A stretch of 49,021 bases of DNA from a virus. Positions 1-6,133 of this stretch are shown here, one piece after another. A model generated the notes under the pieces. The model saw nothing but the letters and a program-made list of their open reading frames with translations, had not been told where the DNA came from and did no database searches. The translations under genes were made by a program, and so were the position numbers. Position 1 is the stretch's first letter, and every line of letters starts with the position of its first letter. The stretch spans positions 1 through 49,021 of IMG/VR virus record IMGVR_UViG_3300036832_001455; one strand, written 5' to 3'.

Positions 1-150
1 CTTGGCAGGTAGTTGTAGTGAAAAAGTTCCCGTAGATGATGTTGCTGACGGTTTGGAGTGCGTCCCATACTTGGCCTAAGTATGCGTCCAAACCTTCGAT
101 GCCGAGTTGGTTGAGTGATCCTTGCATAATCCCGGCCAGCTTCAAAGGGG
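1..150. repeat. Terminal direct repeat, left copy
   Basis: Bases 1-150 match 48872-49021 in the same orientation, with one difference (T at 122, C at 48993). The repeat lies inside a coding region whose reading frame continues cleanly when the two copies are merged, so the genome is closed or circularly permuted. It could be an assembly overlap of a circular map or a genuine short terminal redundancy; the sequence alone does not decide. Confidence 0.93.
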
Positions 151-583
151 GCAGTGCCGGGTTGTATTGGGACATGGTCAAGTAGGTGCGGTCGACCTGC
201 GCGTAGGTCACGCTGGGCGCCCATTGTTGGATCACGTGGGTGACCGTGGTAGCGACCGAGGAGGAGCTAAAGCGTGGGTCCGAGCCGGAAAATTTGCTGC
301 ACGCGTATTTGAAGGTGGGGGCGAAGCCGACGCGCACCAGTTCCGTGCGTAGAGCGCTGATCTGTGCTTGAACCAGCCTTACGTCTGCACCCGTTGCCGT
401 TCGATTAACTACTCTAGTAATGCACGGACCAACGCTGTTTTCTAAGCTGGTAAGAAGTGATTGGTTAAGTGGGAATTTCAGCGCCGGCGCACTTTGTGCA
501 AACAGCGGGTTGAGGTTAAGTTCTAGTGATACAGCTCCAACAACTGCAAGACCACTGTTTGTGATAAACATTCTACGGTTCAT
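1..583 (-). CDS. Tat-signal membrane protein, N-terminal part (continues at 48708-49021)
   Basis: This is the 5' part of a gene crossing the contig junction; joined with 48708-48871 it encodes about 248 aa. The start at 583 overlaps the stop of the upstream gene by 11 bases. The N-terminus reads MNRRMFITNSGLAVVGA, a twin-arginine (RRxFI) motif followed by a hydrophobic stretch and an AQS-like cleavage site, so export through the host Tat or Sec system is predicted. The middle is soluble, with a few cysteines. The last 50 residues, encoded at the other end of the window, contain hydrophobic segments typical of membrane anchoring. No family is recognised. A role at the envelope (exclusion, lysis or host interaction) is only inference. 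Confidence 0.85.
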   Translation of the reverse strand, partial: MNRRMFITNSGLAVVGAVSLELNLNPLFAQSAPALKFPLNQSLLTSLENSVGPCITRVVNRTATGADVRLVQAQISALRTELVRVGFAPTFKYACSKFSGSDPRFSSSSVATTVTHVIQQWAPSVTYAQVDRTYLTMSQYNPALPPLKLAGIMQGSLNQLGIEGLDAYLGQVWDALQTVSNIIYGNFFTTTTCQ

Positions 584-953
584 TTTTGGCGACTCCACGG
601 AGACCTCGCAGTGTTTGGGTTGCATTCATTGGAGGGTTGATATGACGCGACCACTTATCGAGAAGCTCGCGCATACAGTGAAAGGCGGTAGGCCCGTAGC
701 CCTTGAATACGGTGTAAGGTTCGTTACCCATACGGCCGCGAAAGCGATGTACGGATGCATAGAACGTTCGCGATGACGGCAACCACGCAATCGCGAGACC
801 AGGATTCGTCGGGTCGTTCGGGTAAAGTTCAGTGATCGACTGGAGCATCAAATCGAACTCGATGCTGGGTGCGACGATCGGAGTTGCTACAGCAACACGT
901 TTAGCCCGCCGTTTTGCGACGGGCTTCTTCTTTTTGACGGTCTTTCGTGCCAT
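573..953 (-). CDS. Hypothetical protein with basic N-terminus (126 aa)
   Basis: Unrecognised protein. The first 20 residues are extremely lysine/arginine rich (MARKTVKKKKPVAKRRAKR), which would suit nucleic-acid binding. The remainder looks like a small mixed alpha/beta domain with 'SSRTFYASVHRFRGRMGNEPY' type aromatic and basic residues. It is followed, with 11 bases of overlap, by the Tat-signal gene and preceded after 4 bases by the AT-hook-like gene, so it belongs to the same leftward transcription unit. Function unknown; gene reality is supported by packing and reading-frame length. Confidence 0.75.
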   Translation of the reverse strand: MARKTVKKKKPVAKRRAKRVAVATPIVAPSIEFDLMLQSITELYPNDPTNPGLAIAWLPSSRTFYASVHRFRGRMGNEPYTVFKGYGPTAFHCMRELLDKWSRHINPPMNATQTLRGLRGVAKNEP

Positions 954-957
954 TGCC

Positions 958-1356
958 TTACGCTACCTTCTTTCTTACAAGACCTCGACGTTTCATCTCC
1001 GCTTTGCGCTGTTCTTCCGTCATAGCGTTCCAGTAGGCTTTGATACCTGACATCTTCTTGGTCTTGCTGCCTACTGGTCGTCCCAATTTTTTCCGTGGGC
1101 GGCCCTTTCGTGTCCGGCTACCCACTTCCATCTCTGCGCTCCCTTGTAGTAATCCGGGGGTCTTTTCTCGCAAAACCCGCATGCGATCCGATACGCTCCC
1201 GGTCGAACTGAGGAGAAGTAACGATCCCAGCTCGTTGGAAAGCTCGGCCGCGGTGATGCCAATTCCCGCTGCGTAGTATTCGATTTGGATTTCGAGCCTG
1301 CCGTGGAGGTGGGCGATTGCTTCACGAGTACTGGCTTTAAGTTTGCGCTCATGCAT
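958..1356 (-). CDS. AT-hook-like DNA-binding small protein (132 aa)
   Basis: The start at 1356 is chosen because GAGGAG lies just upstream of this ATG (MHERKLKAS). The central region has two AT-hook-like cores, KGRPRKK and GRPVGSK, followed by a C-terminal element (YWNAMTEEQRKAEMKRR) resembling a short helical motif frequent at the ends of phage DNA-binding proteins. The N-terminal half is predicted helical, with LHGRLEIQIEYYAAGIG. AT-hooks bind the minor groove of AT-rich DNA, so chromatin-like or regulatory binding is plausible. The leader upstream contains a long inverted repeat (1385-1464). Confidence 0.75.
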   Translation of the reverse strand: MHERKLKASTREAIAHLHGRLEIQIEYYAAGIGITAAELSNELGSLLLLSSTGSVSDRMRVLREKTPGLLQGSAEMEVGSRTRKGRPRKKLGRPVGSKTKKMSGIKAYWNAMTEEQRKAEMKRRGLVRKKVA

Positions 1357-1384
1357 TTGGTTCTCCTCGTTCGTTAGTTGGTAC

Positions 1385-1464
1385 AGAAGGCCGCACTGCC
1401 ACTCCGTTGGCACGGAGGAACGCATCTCGACAAACAATGACCGATGGCGTTCATGCGGCCTTCT
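1385..1464 (-). other. Structured leader: 11-bp inverted repeat with nested hairpin
   Basis: AGAAGGCCGCA at 1385-1395 is perfectly complementary to TGCGGCCTTCT at 1454-1464. Inside the 58-base interval sits a second perfect hairpin, CTCCGT/ACGGAG at 1401-1416. On the minus strand this lies between a terminator-like hairpin and the ribosome-binding site of the AT-hook-like gene, so it may fold as a multi-branched leader RNA. It could also be a protein-binding palindrome. No known riboswitch class is recognised. Confidence 0.5.
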
Positions 1465-1501
1465 CTAACAACGCTCGAGCGAGGTCCTATCGAACATCAG
1501 G

Positions 1502-1541
1502 AAAAGGTGAGCAGGGAGGAGACCAACCAAACCTGCCCACC
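1502..1541 (-). terminator. Intrinsic terminator after the 107-aa gene
   Basis: On the minus strand AGGTGGGCAGG pairs with CCTGCTCACCT (11 bp, one G-U), with a 16-17-base loop, and is followed directly by TTTTCC. It lies about 45 bases past the stop of the 1584-1907 gene, which fits rho-independent termination. The U tract is short, so termination may be partial. Confidence 0.6.
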
Positions 1542-1583
1542 TCTTCGGGCGCCGTAGTTGGAAGCTACGTGCGCATCTCGATG

Positions 1584-1907
1584 TTAAGCGGTAGCGGTGT
1601 CCTCTTCGTCGGGTTCACTCGCTGCAACCATCGCGGCGTACTTCTCTTCCGCTTGCTTATCGGCTTCCTTGACGATGTCATCGTAAATGCCGAGCTTGAT
1701 CGCCTGCTGCTTGTAGGCGTTACGAAGTGCCTGCTGCTTCTGGTTGTACGCCTTCTGTCCGCCCTTCTCCGCCTGCTTTTTCTGTTGAACCTTCTGCCGG
1801 ACGCGGATCGCGAGAAGCTTCTCTTTGACCTGTTCGGGTGTGAGGGCGGAGACTTCTGCTTCAACTGCGGAGAGGTCTACTGTGTTACCGTTCGTTTCGT
1901 CTGCCAT
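1584..1907 (-). CDS. Hypothetical Q/K/A-rich helical protein (107 aa)
   Basis: Unrecognised. An acidic N-terminus leads into a central stretch rich in Q, K and A (KVQQKKQAEKGGQKAYNQKQ), predicted to be long helix, and an acidic tail ending EEDTATA. It has its own near-consensus promoter at 1962-1990 and a terminator-like hairpin downstream (1502-1541), so it may be expressed as a strong single-gene unit, as is common for small DNA-binding or host-takeover proteins. No enzymatic motif is visible. Confidence 0.75.
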   Translation of the reverse strand: MADETNGNTVDLSAVEAEVSALTPEQVKEKLLAIRVRQKVQQKKQAEKGGQKAYNQKQQALRNAYKQQAIKLGIYDDIVKEADKQAEEKYAAMVAASEPDEEDTATA

Positions 1908-1961
1908 TTGGTGTTTCCTTTCGGTTAGCCGCAGTTGCGGCGTGCTTTGTTAATTGTCTTC

Positions 1962-1990
1962 ATTATAGATGATCACGAAAAAATAGTCAA
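1962..1990 (-). promoter_or_regulatory. Sigma70-type promoter (leftward)
   Basis: On the minus strand: TTGACT (1985-1990), 17-base spacer, TATAAT (1962-1967). It sits about 55 bases upstream of the 1584-1907 gene with nothing else between, so it should drive that gene. Confidence 0.82.
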
Positions 1991-2017
1991 CATAAAGGGG
2001 CAAAGTTTTTTTGGACG

Positions 2018-2416
2018 TTAAGACGTTTCTTTGTCACCTCCTAAAGGCATATTCTCGACGGGCGGAAGATCGGTTGTCCTCTCGACGGTTATTTTCGGTC
2101 GTACCGCCTCATCAAGGATAGAGACACATAACGCCATGGCATCATCCCGTTGATGTTCGGGTAAGTCACGGTAAAAGTACGATGCGTAACGGATCGCGCA
2201 TGTAAATGCGTCCGTCGGGTGAGTAAATGCCACCTCCTTAAGTAAGGTTCCTCCCCATGGATTGGGCGTTTGAGTAGAAGCCGCCGTAAGAGAAACGACG
2301 GTGAACCACTGATGAAGCGATTGGGCCGTCTTGATGACTTCACTTTCGTCTCCTTTTACGATGTAGACCGCGAGACGTTCAGGAGCGTTCGATCCTATAA
2401 CGATAAGGCTAGGCAT
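2018..2416 (-). CDS. Hypothetical protein (132 aa)
   Basis: Unrecognised. The start at 2416 (MPSLIVIGSNAPERLAVYIV) overlaps the upstream stop by 8 bases, and the strongly beta-like opening supports this choice over more upstream in-frame codons, which would lie inside another gene. The C-terminus is acidic and proline rich. It is the last gene of the unit started at the 3613-3641 promoter, and its stop lies about 28 bases before the next promoter's -35 element. No catalytic motif is seen. Confidence 0.72.
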   Translation of the reverse strand: MPSLIVIGSNAPERLAVYIVKGDESEVIKTAQSLHQWFTVVSLTAASTQTPNPWGGTLLKEVAFTHPTDAFTCAIRYASYFYRDLPEHQRDDAMALCVSILDEAVRPKITVERTTDLPPVENMPLGGDKETS

Positions 2417-2651
2417 CGAAGTGCTCGTCTGGTGATGGCGTAAGTATTGCGTTCTTCGATACGACGAGAATGTCGTTCGAAGCGTAGAAATACGGGTGAT
2501 ATCCAAGTGCGCGAATCATGTTCGAGATTTCACGCATGTCGGCGAGAAAGCGGTCTTCACGAGTCGACTTGTAGCGGAGGACGCACTTCATTAAGCGGTC
2601 GGCGAGATGTTGCAGCTGCGTCGTTTCATTATTCGCGTCGAATTGTTTCAT
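2409..2651 (-). CDS. Hypothetical protein (80 aa)
   Basis: Unrecognised small protein. The start at 2651 is chosen because GGAG lies 8 bases upstream; longer in-frame extensions would overlap the whole 60-aa gene next to it. The sequence is helical and basic in the middle (LADRLMKCVLRYKSTREDRF), followed by a hydrophobic stretch. It overlaps the upstream gene by 23 bases and the downstream gene by 8, typical of translational coupling. Confidence 0.7.
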   Translation of the reverse strand: MKQFDANNETTQLQHLADRLMKCVLRYKSTREDRFLADMREISNMIRALGYHPYFYASNDILVVSKNAILTPSPDEHFDA

Positions 2652-2811
2652 CTTCAAGCTCCGTTTCGAGGGATTCCAGGATTTGCTCGACGTTATCGAG
2701 CGTTCTATCGTTTGCATCGGAAAGCTCGTCGACATAGGCGAGCCTTCCGACCATAAGGTACGTTCGTACACCTTCAAGGAACTGAAGGAGCGCCGCGCGC
2801 TGAGGTGTCAT
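2629..2811 (-). CDS. Hypothetical acidic helical protein (60 aa)
   Basis: Unrecognised. The first half is hydrophobic/amphipathic (LLQFLEGVRTYLMVGRLAYV) and the second half is strongly acidic helix (DNVEQILESLETELED). The ATG is preceded by GGAGACCAA, the recurrent start context of this left arm, which strongly supports the start. Such short acidic helical proteins are frequent among phage host-takeover genes, but no specific function can be read. Confidence 0.75.
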   Translation of the reverse strand: MTPQRAALLQFLEGVRTYLMVGRLAYVDELSDANDRTLDNVEQILESLETELEDETIRRE

Positions 2812-2819
2812 TTGGTCTC

Positions 2820-3176
2820 CTATGTGATCGAGTCGTCTGCGGCACGCTCGGCCTCCTTACGTATCTTCTTCGTGTCGACACCCGCACGCTGGAGTGCCTC
2901 TTCCATCAGCTGCAGTTCGATCTTCGACGACGTGTTACGCTTTTTGTGGTAGTCGCGACGATTTTCGAGAAAGACCTGAAGCCACTCGAATGCGTCACGC
3001 CATCCGACGAGTAGTTGTTCTTCGAGGATTTCGTAAATCTTCATTCCGCCATCTTCATCGTCGCCGATGACTGCAAGCGAATGACCAGCGTCGATTGTTT
3101 CATCGAGTCGCTCGACCATCTTCGCGAGAAACTCGATCTTCGGTGCGCGAGGTGCTCCGCTTTCAGTTTTTGCCAC
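2820..3176 (-). CDS. Hypothetical helical protein (118 aa, GTG start)
   Basis: Unrecognised. It opens at a GTG that overlaps the 3' end of the upstream gene by 14 bases. Most of the protein is predicted helix, with charged C-terminal coil (KKIRKEAERAADDS). A phrase DAGHSLAVIGDDEDGG suggests one small beta element. It is part of the short operon downstream of the 3613-3641 promoter. No motif indicates activity. Confidence 0.72.
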   Translation of the reverse strand: MAKTESGAPRAPKIEFLAKMVERLDETIDAGHSLAVIGDDEDGGMKIYEILEEQLLVGWRDAFEWLQVFLENRRDYHKKRNTSSKIELQLMEEALQRAGVDTKKIRKEAERAADDSIT

Positions 3177-3375
3177 GGAGGACCTGCTCTTCTACCTGTT
3201 CGATAGGCATTTCGCTATCGTAGGTAACGTAGATCGTCGCGTTCGGGCCGAGCCTCAGTTGGTTAAGGATCTTAATCGGGATGTACAAGTCGGCGATGTC
3301 ACGTGCCGATGTACAGCGGGCACGAACCGAGTGCTTCTTCGGGTCGTACAGTTCGAAGGAATGCGTGACTTTCAT
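3163..3375 (-). CDS. Hypothetical beta-rich small protein (70 aa)
   Basis: Unrecognised. The middle (DLYIPIKILNQLRLGPNATIYVTY) resembles the swapped-hairpin pattern of small AbrB/MazE-like DNA-binding domains, but the match is weak and only by eye. It lies between two small genes and overlaps the downstream one by 14 bases. A regulatory role is therefore a guess. Confidence 0.7.
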   Translation of the reverse strand: MKVTHSFELYDPKKHSVRARCTSARDIADLYIPIKILNQLRLGPNATIYVTYDSEMPIEQVEEQVLRGKN

Positions 3376-3391
3376 CCTTTGTCCTCGTTCG

Positions 3392-3595
3392 CTATTCGGT
3401 TATTGACGAGATTATCGCTTCCCAGTCGGCAACGTCTTGTTCGGTACCATTGCCGGTGAGTCCGTCGTCGTTGAACTGGTCCATCGCCTTTTCGGCTTCC
3501 TCGCGAAAGTCTCGAAGACCCATTTCGGTTGGATTCGCTTTCATCGCCTCGCGAATTAGCCCGACGGCGATATATAACACCTTGTTGACGTTCAT
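3392..3595 (-). CDS. Hypothetical protein (67 aa)
   Basis: Unrecognised acidic protein, first gene after the 3613-3641 promoter. A clear ribosome-binding site (TAGGAGG) precedes the ATG. It opens MNVNKVLYIAVGLIREAMKAN (helical), and the rest is acidic (FREEAEKAMDQFNDDG). First-in-operon position behind a strong promoter implies high early expression. Confidence 0.76.
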   Translation of the reverse strand: MNVNKVLYIAVGLIREAMKANPTEMGLRDFREEAEKAMDQFNDDGLTGNGTEQDVADWEAIISSITE

Positions 3596-3612
3596 TCGTT
3601 CCTCCTAACTAT

Positions 3613-3641
3613 ATTATAAATGAGATTTTTGCAAAAAGCAA
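3613..3641 (-). promoter_or_regulatory. Sigma70-type promoter (leftward)
   Basis: On the minus strand: TTGCTT (3636-3641), 17-base spacer containing TTTGCAAAAA, TATAAT (3613-3618). It is followed within about 18 bases by the 3392-3595 gene. It shares the CTCTTGCTTTnGCAAAA upstream/spacer block with the promoters at 4515 and 8091. Confidence 0.85.
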
Positions 3642-3669
3642 GAGGGGGAGCGTCATGCTTCGGACGTTA

Positions 3670-4338
3670 CTACTTTAGCTCCTTTCGTTTCGTTTCGTAC
3701 TTCGCGAGGTCCTGTTCGGCGGTCGCCTGAATGTTTCGACCGTACTCGAGTCGACGCTTACAGGCCGCGATCTTCTGCGCGTACCTTTTCTTAAGTTCAC
3801 GACGGCAGAACGATGCGATCGATTCGTCATCGCTGTAGACGAACAGCTCGAAGTCTTCGATCTTTAGAGGCTTCTCGCGAGGAGTATATCCTATTGCACC
3901 GTTACTTCCACTCTTCGGCAGATCGATAATCTCGACTGGAACCATGTACGTCAGTTCGAGAGCTTCCGCACGCGCGGCTAGAGGAACCTCTTCACCACGT
4001 CGAGGGAGGAAGATCTTAACGATCTTCGCGTACTGAGCGCGGTAGCCTTCGGTGAATTGGTGAATGATTCCCCAAATGGCAAGTTCGACGATTGGGTCGC
4101 CTAACTGCGGATAACCGGTCGTGAGATGATTGTCGAGTGTTCGATGAGCGTAGATACCGCAACCACATACCACGCGTGGTGCGTTACCACACATCGAACA
4201 GTGGGAAACGACGCTCTTACCAGGCTCCCAGATAAAATTGTGCATACTAACGAGGAATGTCGTATTCGACGATAGCGCGAGTGATTTGTACGCGGAGAGT
4301 CCGCGCAGCGAGACCCTTTGTTCGTAATCGTTAGACAT
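3670..4338 (-). CDS. Zinc-ribbon-containing hypothetical protein (222 aa)
   Basis: Largest left-arm protein, unrecognised. Near residues 47-61 there is a Cys cluster, CSMCGNAPRVVCGCGIYAH, that could bind zinc. The middle is hydrophobic and mixed alpha/beta. The last 60 residues are basic, helical, coiled-coil-like (RRELKKRYAQKIAACKRR). It overlaps by 8 bases the stop of a 47-aa gene upstream, and ends just before the 3613-3641 promoter. A nucleic-acid-associated role is plausible from the zinc cluster and basic tail, but unproven. Confidence 0.78.
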   Translation of the reverse strand: MSNDYEQRVSLRGLSAYKSLALSSNTTFLVSMHNFIWEPGKSVVSHCSMCGNAPRVVCGCGIYAHRTLDNHLTTGYPQLGDPIVELAIWGIIHQFTEGYRAQYAKIVKIFLPRRGEEVPLAARAEALELTYMVPVEIIDLPKSGSNGAIGYTPREKPLKIEDFELFVYSDDESIASFCRRELKKRYAQKIAACKRRLEYGRNIQATAEQDLAKYETKRKELK

Positions 4339-4474
4339 GTGCGGGTTCCTCCGGCTTGGGCGCTGTCGGTTCTACCGGCACGGGTTCGGGTTCGTACGGC
4401 GCGTCTTGGGGTTCTTCTTCGGGTAGTTCGATTGGAATGACTTCGATCGTGCGTTCAAAGTCGCCGATTTGCAT
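4331..4474 (-). CDS. Small Glu/Pro-rich acidic protein (47 aa)
   Basis: A 47-codon frame starting at 4474 (MQIGDFERTIEVIPIELPEE), rich in E and P thereafter. The AGGAGACCATC start context just upstream is the one shared by many genes of this arm. It is the first gene after the 4515-4543 promoter and its stop overlaps the start of the 222-aa gene by 8 bases. Short proteins with this acidic, proline-rich pattern occur in many phages, with unknown function. They are often missed because of their length. Confidence 0.75.
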   Translation of the reverse strand: MQIGDFERTIEVIPIELPEEEPQDAPYEPEPVPVEPTAPKPEEPAHV

Positions 4475-4514
4475 GATGGTCTCCTTGTTCGGGCTGAACT
4501 ACGTTTATACTTCC

Positions 4515-4543
4515 ATTATACGACAAAAGTTTTGCGAAAGCAA
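4515..4543 (-). promoter_or_regulatory. Sigma70-type promoter (leftward)
   Basis: On the minus strand: TTGCTT (4538-4543), 17-base spacer (starts TCGCAAAA), TATAAT (4515-4520). It is located between the 4562-4765 gene and the 47-aa gene it should drive. Confidence 0.87.
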
Positions 4544-4561
4544 GAGGGCGAGCGGGGCCGC

Positions 4562-4765
4562 CTACCGTAGCTTATGTTTAGACTCGACGATGAATCCCCT
4601 ATGTTGACCTTCAACCAAGAGGCTCCAGAAGTTATGCGTAAGTTTCGATACTTCGAGTACGACGCCGTTGCCGAGATGTTTCTGCGCGAATGACTTCGCT
4701 TCGTCGAACGTTACGTGTTTCGTTACTGTTCGGATGGAATTCTTTTCGATCGCTACGTTGTACAT
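4562..4765 (-). CDS. Hypothetical protein (67 aa)
   Basis: Unrecognised. The start at 4765 (MYNVAIEKNSIRTVTKHVTF) is preceded by GGAGACCAAA. Alternating beta/alpha character with an FDEAKSFAQKHL helix suggests a compact small domain. It lies just downstream of the repeat-rich 476-bp non-coding gap, so it is the first protein that could be made from the promoter at 5005-5034, after a long leader of about 230 bases. Confidence 0.74.
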   Translation of the reverse strand: MYNVAIEKNSIRTVTKHVTFDEAKSFAQKHLGNGVVLEVSKLTHNFWSLLVEGQHRGFIVESKHKLR

Positions 4766-4871
4766 TTTGGTCTCCTGTTTCGTTTTTTGTTCTAGCATTG
4801 TCCGATACTGATAATCCTAAATCGATACAATTGGTTCCTAGATGTTGACATGCCAAAGCTAGGATCTACGC

Positions 4872-4896
4872 TATCTCGTTGATTCTAAACGAGATA
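4872..4896. repeat. Hairpin repeat unit A (CTCGTT-N7-AACGAGATACA)
   Basis: Perfect 9-bp stem TATCTCGTT/AACGAGATA with a 7-base loop (4881-4887). The same CTCGTT-N7-AACGAGATACA layout recurs at 5146-5169, which makes a specific binding role more likely than chance. Confidence 0.7.
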
Positions 4897-5004
4897 CACA
4901 TTTGTCCTAAATGAATGTTAGGCATCGAAATAAGTAGTACACCGTCCGTTTCATTGTCGTACAAAGTTAGAGCAAGGTTAAAACAGCGCGAGCAAGGACG
5001 GATC

Positions 5005-5034
5005 ATTATACAAGATTCCTATATGTTCTATCAA
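5005..5034 (-). promoter_or_regulatory. Promoter candidate inside the non-coding region (leftward)
   Basis: On the minus strand: TTGATA (5029-5034), 18-base spacer, TATAAT (5005-5010). A transcript from here would run about 230 bases through the repeats before the 4562-4765 gene. It could therefore serve as a leader, an origin-priming RNA or a small RNA. Confidence 0.6.
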
Positions 5035-5145
5035 TGTCTAAATCTGTGGATTCTCTATATATTTTTGCTCGAACTGTATCGGATCTTTGAGTATCGGTGT
5101 ATTTAATATATCAATGCCCAGCAATAATTTAGGACAATTGTGTAA

Positions 5146-5169
5146 CTCGTTTGTTTTCAACGAGATACA
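5146..5169. repeat. Hairpin repeat unit B (CTCGTT-N7-AACGAGATACA)
   Basis: Second copy of the unit at 4875-4898, same orientation and same 7-base loop length but different loop sequence, with a 6-bp stem. Conservation of the arms and of the ATACA flank, but not of the loop, suggests recognition of the arms. Confidence 0.68.
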
Positions 5170-5227
5170 ACAAATCCTGTCTCAAACATTTGGGCATCAA
5201 GGACAAATGATTATTGGTTTAGGATTA

Positions 5228-5257
5228 TCGCTCGAGCAAGATCAGTCCTTCGAGCGA
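5228..5257 (-). terminator. Hairpin at the end of the 64-aa gene
   Basis: Perfect 8-bp inverted repeat TCGCTCGA (5228-5235) / TCGAGCGA (5250-5257) with a 14-base loop, overlapping the stop codon at 5242. There is no U tract after it on the minus strand, so it may be an RNA end-protecting hairpin rather than a full terminator. Confidence 0.42.
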
Positions 5258-5436
5258 TCGACGCCCTCCAGTTCATCGCGTGGATCGATGACGTCGAGGC
5301 CCTTCGCTAGCTCGACGAATTCGGATCGTAGGCGCATGTCCAATTCGCGCGTCCCCATGATCGCGATACCATCGATGAGGAACCTTAAACGCTTGAACAA
5401 CTCGTACGGCATCATAACGTATTCGCGTTCTTTCAT
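5242..5436 (-). CDS. Hypothetical protein (64 aa)
   Basis: Unrecognised. It opens MKEREYVMMPYELFKRLRFL, helical and amphipathic, and ends strongly charged (DPRDELEGVDRSKD). The start overlaps the upstream stop by 4 bases. It is the last gene of the 5242-7163 cluster before the non-coding gap. No motif gives a function. Confidence 0.72.
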   Translation of the reverse strand: MKEREYVMMPYELFKRLRFLIDGIAIMGTRELDMRLRSEFVELAKGLDVIDPRDELEGVDRSKD

Positions 5437-5672
5437 TTCCGTCTCCTATTTGCGTGAGTTTCCTTCTGGTACTTCATTACGTACAGAGCCCGGTTGACGA
5501 GATGTACGATCTCTTCGTCGGTAAAAACTTGGCGTACGGTTAGTATCGCCTCGTATTCACCCGTGTAGTCCGAAGGTTCTAACAGCAAGAACTTCGGATC
5601 GCCTTTATCATCGTAGGGTATTAGCGCCCAACGATCAGTCATTGGGATCTTTACGTAACGTTCGTTCGGCAC
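5433..5672 (-). CDS. Hypothetical protein (79 aa, GTG start)
   Basis: Unrecognised. It begins with GTG (read PNERYVKIPMTDRWALIPY after the initiator), with beta-rich first half and helical, basic C-terminus (HLVNRALYVMKYQKETHANR). It overlaps the 39-aa gene upstream by 38 bases and the downstream start by 4. AGAGGAAAG lies just upstream of the start. Confidence 0.7.
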   Translation of the reverse strand: MPNERYVKIPMTDRWALIPYDDKGDPKFLLLEPSDYTGEYEAILTVRQVFTDEEIVHLVNRALYVMKYQKETHANRRRK

Positions 5673-5754
5673 GTCGTCTTTCCTCTCTTGGCATTCGTAT
5701 GTGGAAGTCGTACATCCAGTCGAGCCAGTTGCAAAATACGAGGAGCCATCTCAC
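5635..5754 (-). CDS. Tiny aromatic/basic protein (39 aa, GTG start)
   Basis: A 39-codon frame opening at a GTG whose last two bases belong to the upstream gene's TGA (GTGA overlap), with GGAG just upstream. The protein starts RWLLVFCNWLDWMYDFHI after the initiator and ends in a basic helix (PREERRRAERTLRKD). It fills an otherwise empty 78-bp gap, and the amphipathic aromatic-then-basic composition is protein-like. The Shine-Dalgarno spacing is short, so certainty is moderate. Confidence 0.55.
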   Translation of the reverse strand: MRWLLVFCNWLDWMYDFHIRMPREERRRAERTLRKDPND

Positions 5755-5990
5755 GACTCCACGTCCCATTCTTTAACTACAAAGCCAGCCGAATCGAAGA
5801 TGTCGTCGTTGGTAAAAGTATGGCCAGCGTATTCATATGTAATAGGCGCCCAAACCGTACCAACAGATAGATGCGGCTCACGTTCAGGGCGACGCGCATT
5901 ACCCTCGATATAAGCCGTCGTTTCGTCTGCGAAGACGCCGAGAATACGATGTTCCTCGTAGTCGATTGCCATTGCGATGTAGACCTTCAT
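5751..5990 (-). CDS. Hypothetical protein (79 aa)
   Basis: Unrecognised. MKVYIAMAIDYEEHRILGVF gives a beta-strand opening, followed by ADETTAYIEG helix and a later FTNDDIFDSAGFVVKEWDVE. The pattern (status of a value plus its 'ADE' helix) resembles small phage proteins of unknown function that often open MKVYIV. It overlaps both neighbours by 4 bases, so it is translationally coupled within the 5242-7163 cluster. Confidence 0.74.
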   Translation of the reverse strand: MKVYIAMAIDYEEHRILGVFADETTAYIEGNARRPEREPHLSVGTVWAPITYEYAGHTFTNDDIFDSAGFVVKEWDVES

Positions 5991-6133
5991 TTCGACCTCT
6001 TTCGTGGTGGTTTAGCAGCGTTAACATCGACGAGTCCCTCGAATCGAAAGACGAGAGCCCGTAGGTGAGTGAGAATCGTCTCGGGCGAGACTTTCCGCTC
6101 GTCGTAGGTAAGTTCGATGCTAAGCTTCTTCAT
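5987..6133 (-). CDS. Hypothetical protein (48 aa)
   Basis: A 48-codon frame filling the gap between two clear genes. It reads MKKLSIELTYDERKVSPETI at the start and ends in a basic KPPRKRSK. It shares ATGA with the downstream start and overlaps the upstream gene's 3' end by 14 bases. The codon pattern and packing match its neighbours. Function unknown. Confidence 0.7.
   Translation of the reverse strand: MKKLSIELTYDERKVSPETILTHLRALVFRFEGLVDVNAAKPPRKRSK

Larger units (their letters stand above)
4766..5241. other. AT-rich repeat-rich non-coding region (origin or control candidate)
   Basis: No convincing gene in 476 bases. The region is AT rich and full of repeats. TCCTAAAT occurs at 4815-4822 and 4905-4912, and its inverse at 5127-5134; GATAATCCTAAA at 4810-4821 is inverted at 5218-5229. 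A composite element CTCGTT-N7-AACGAGATACA occurs twice as a direct repeat (4875-4898 and 5146-5169), each able to fold as a hairpin with a 7-base loop. TTTGTCCT/AGGACAAA motifs recur at 4901-4908 and 5200-5207. This density fits initiator-binding iterons or operator clusters. No SSB-, DnaA- or primase-specific sequence is convincing. Confidence 0.6.
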
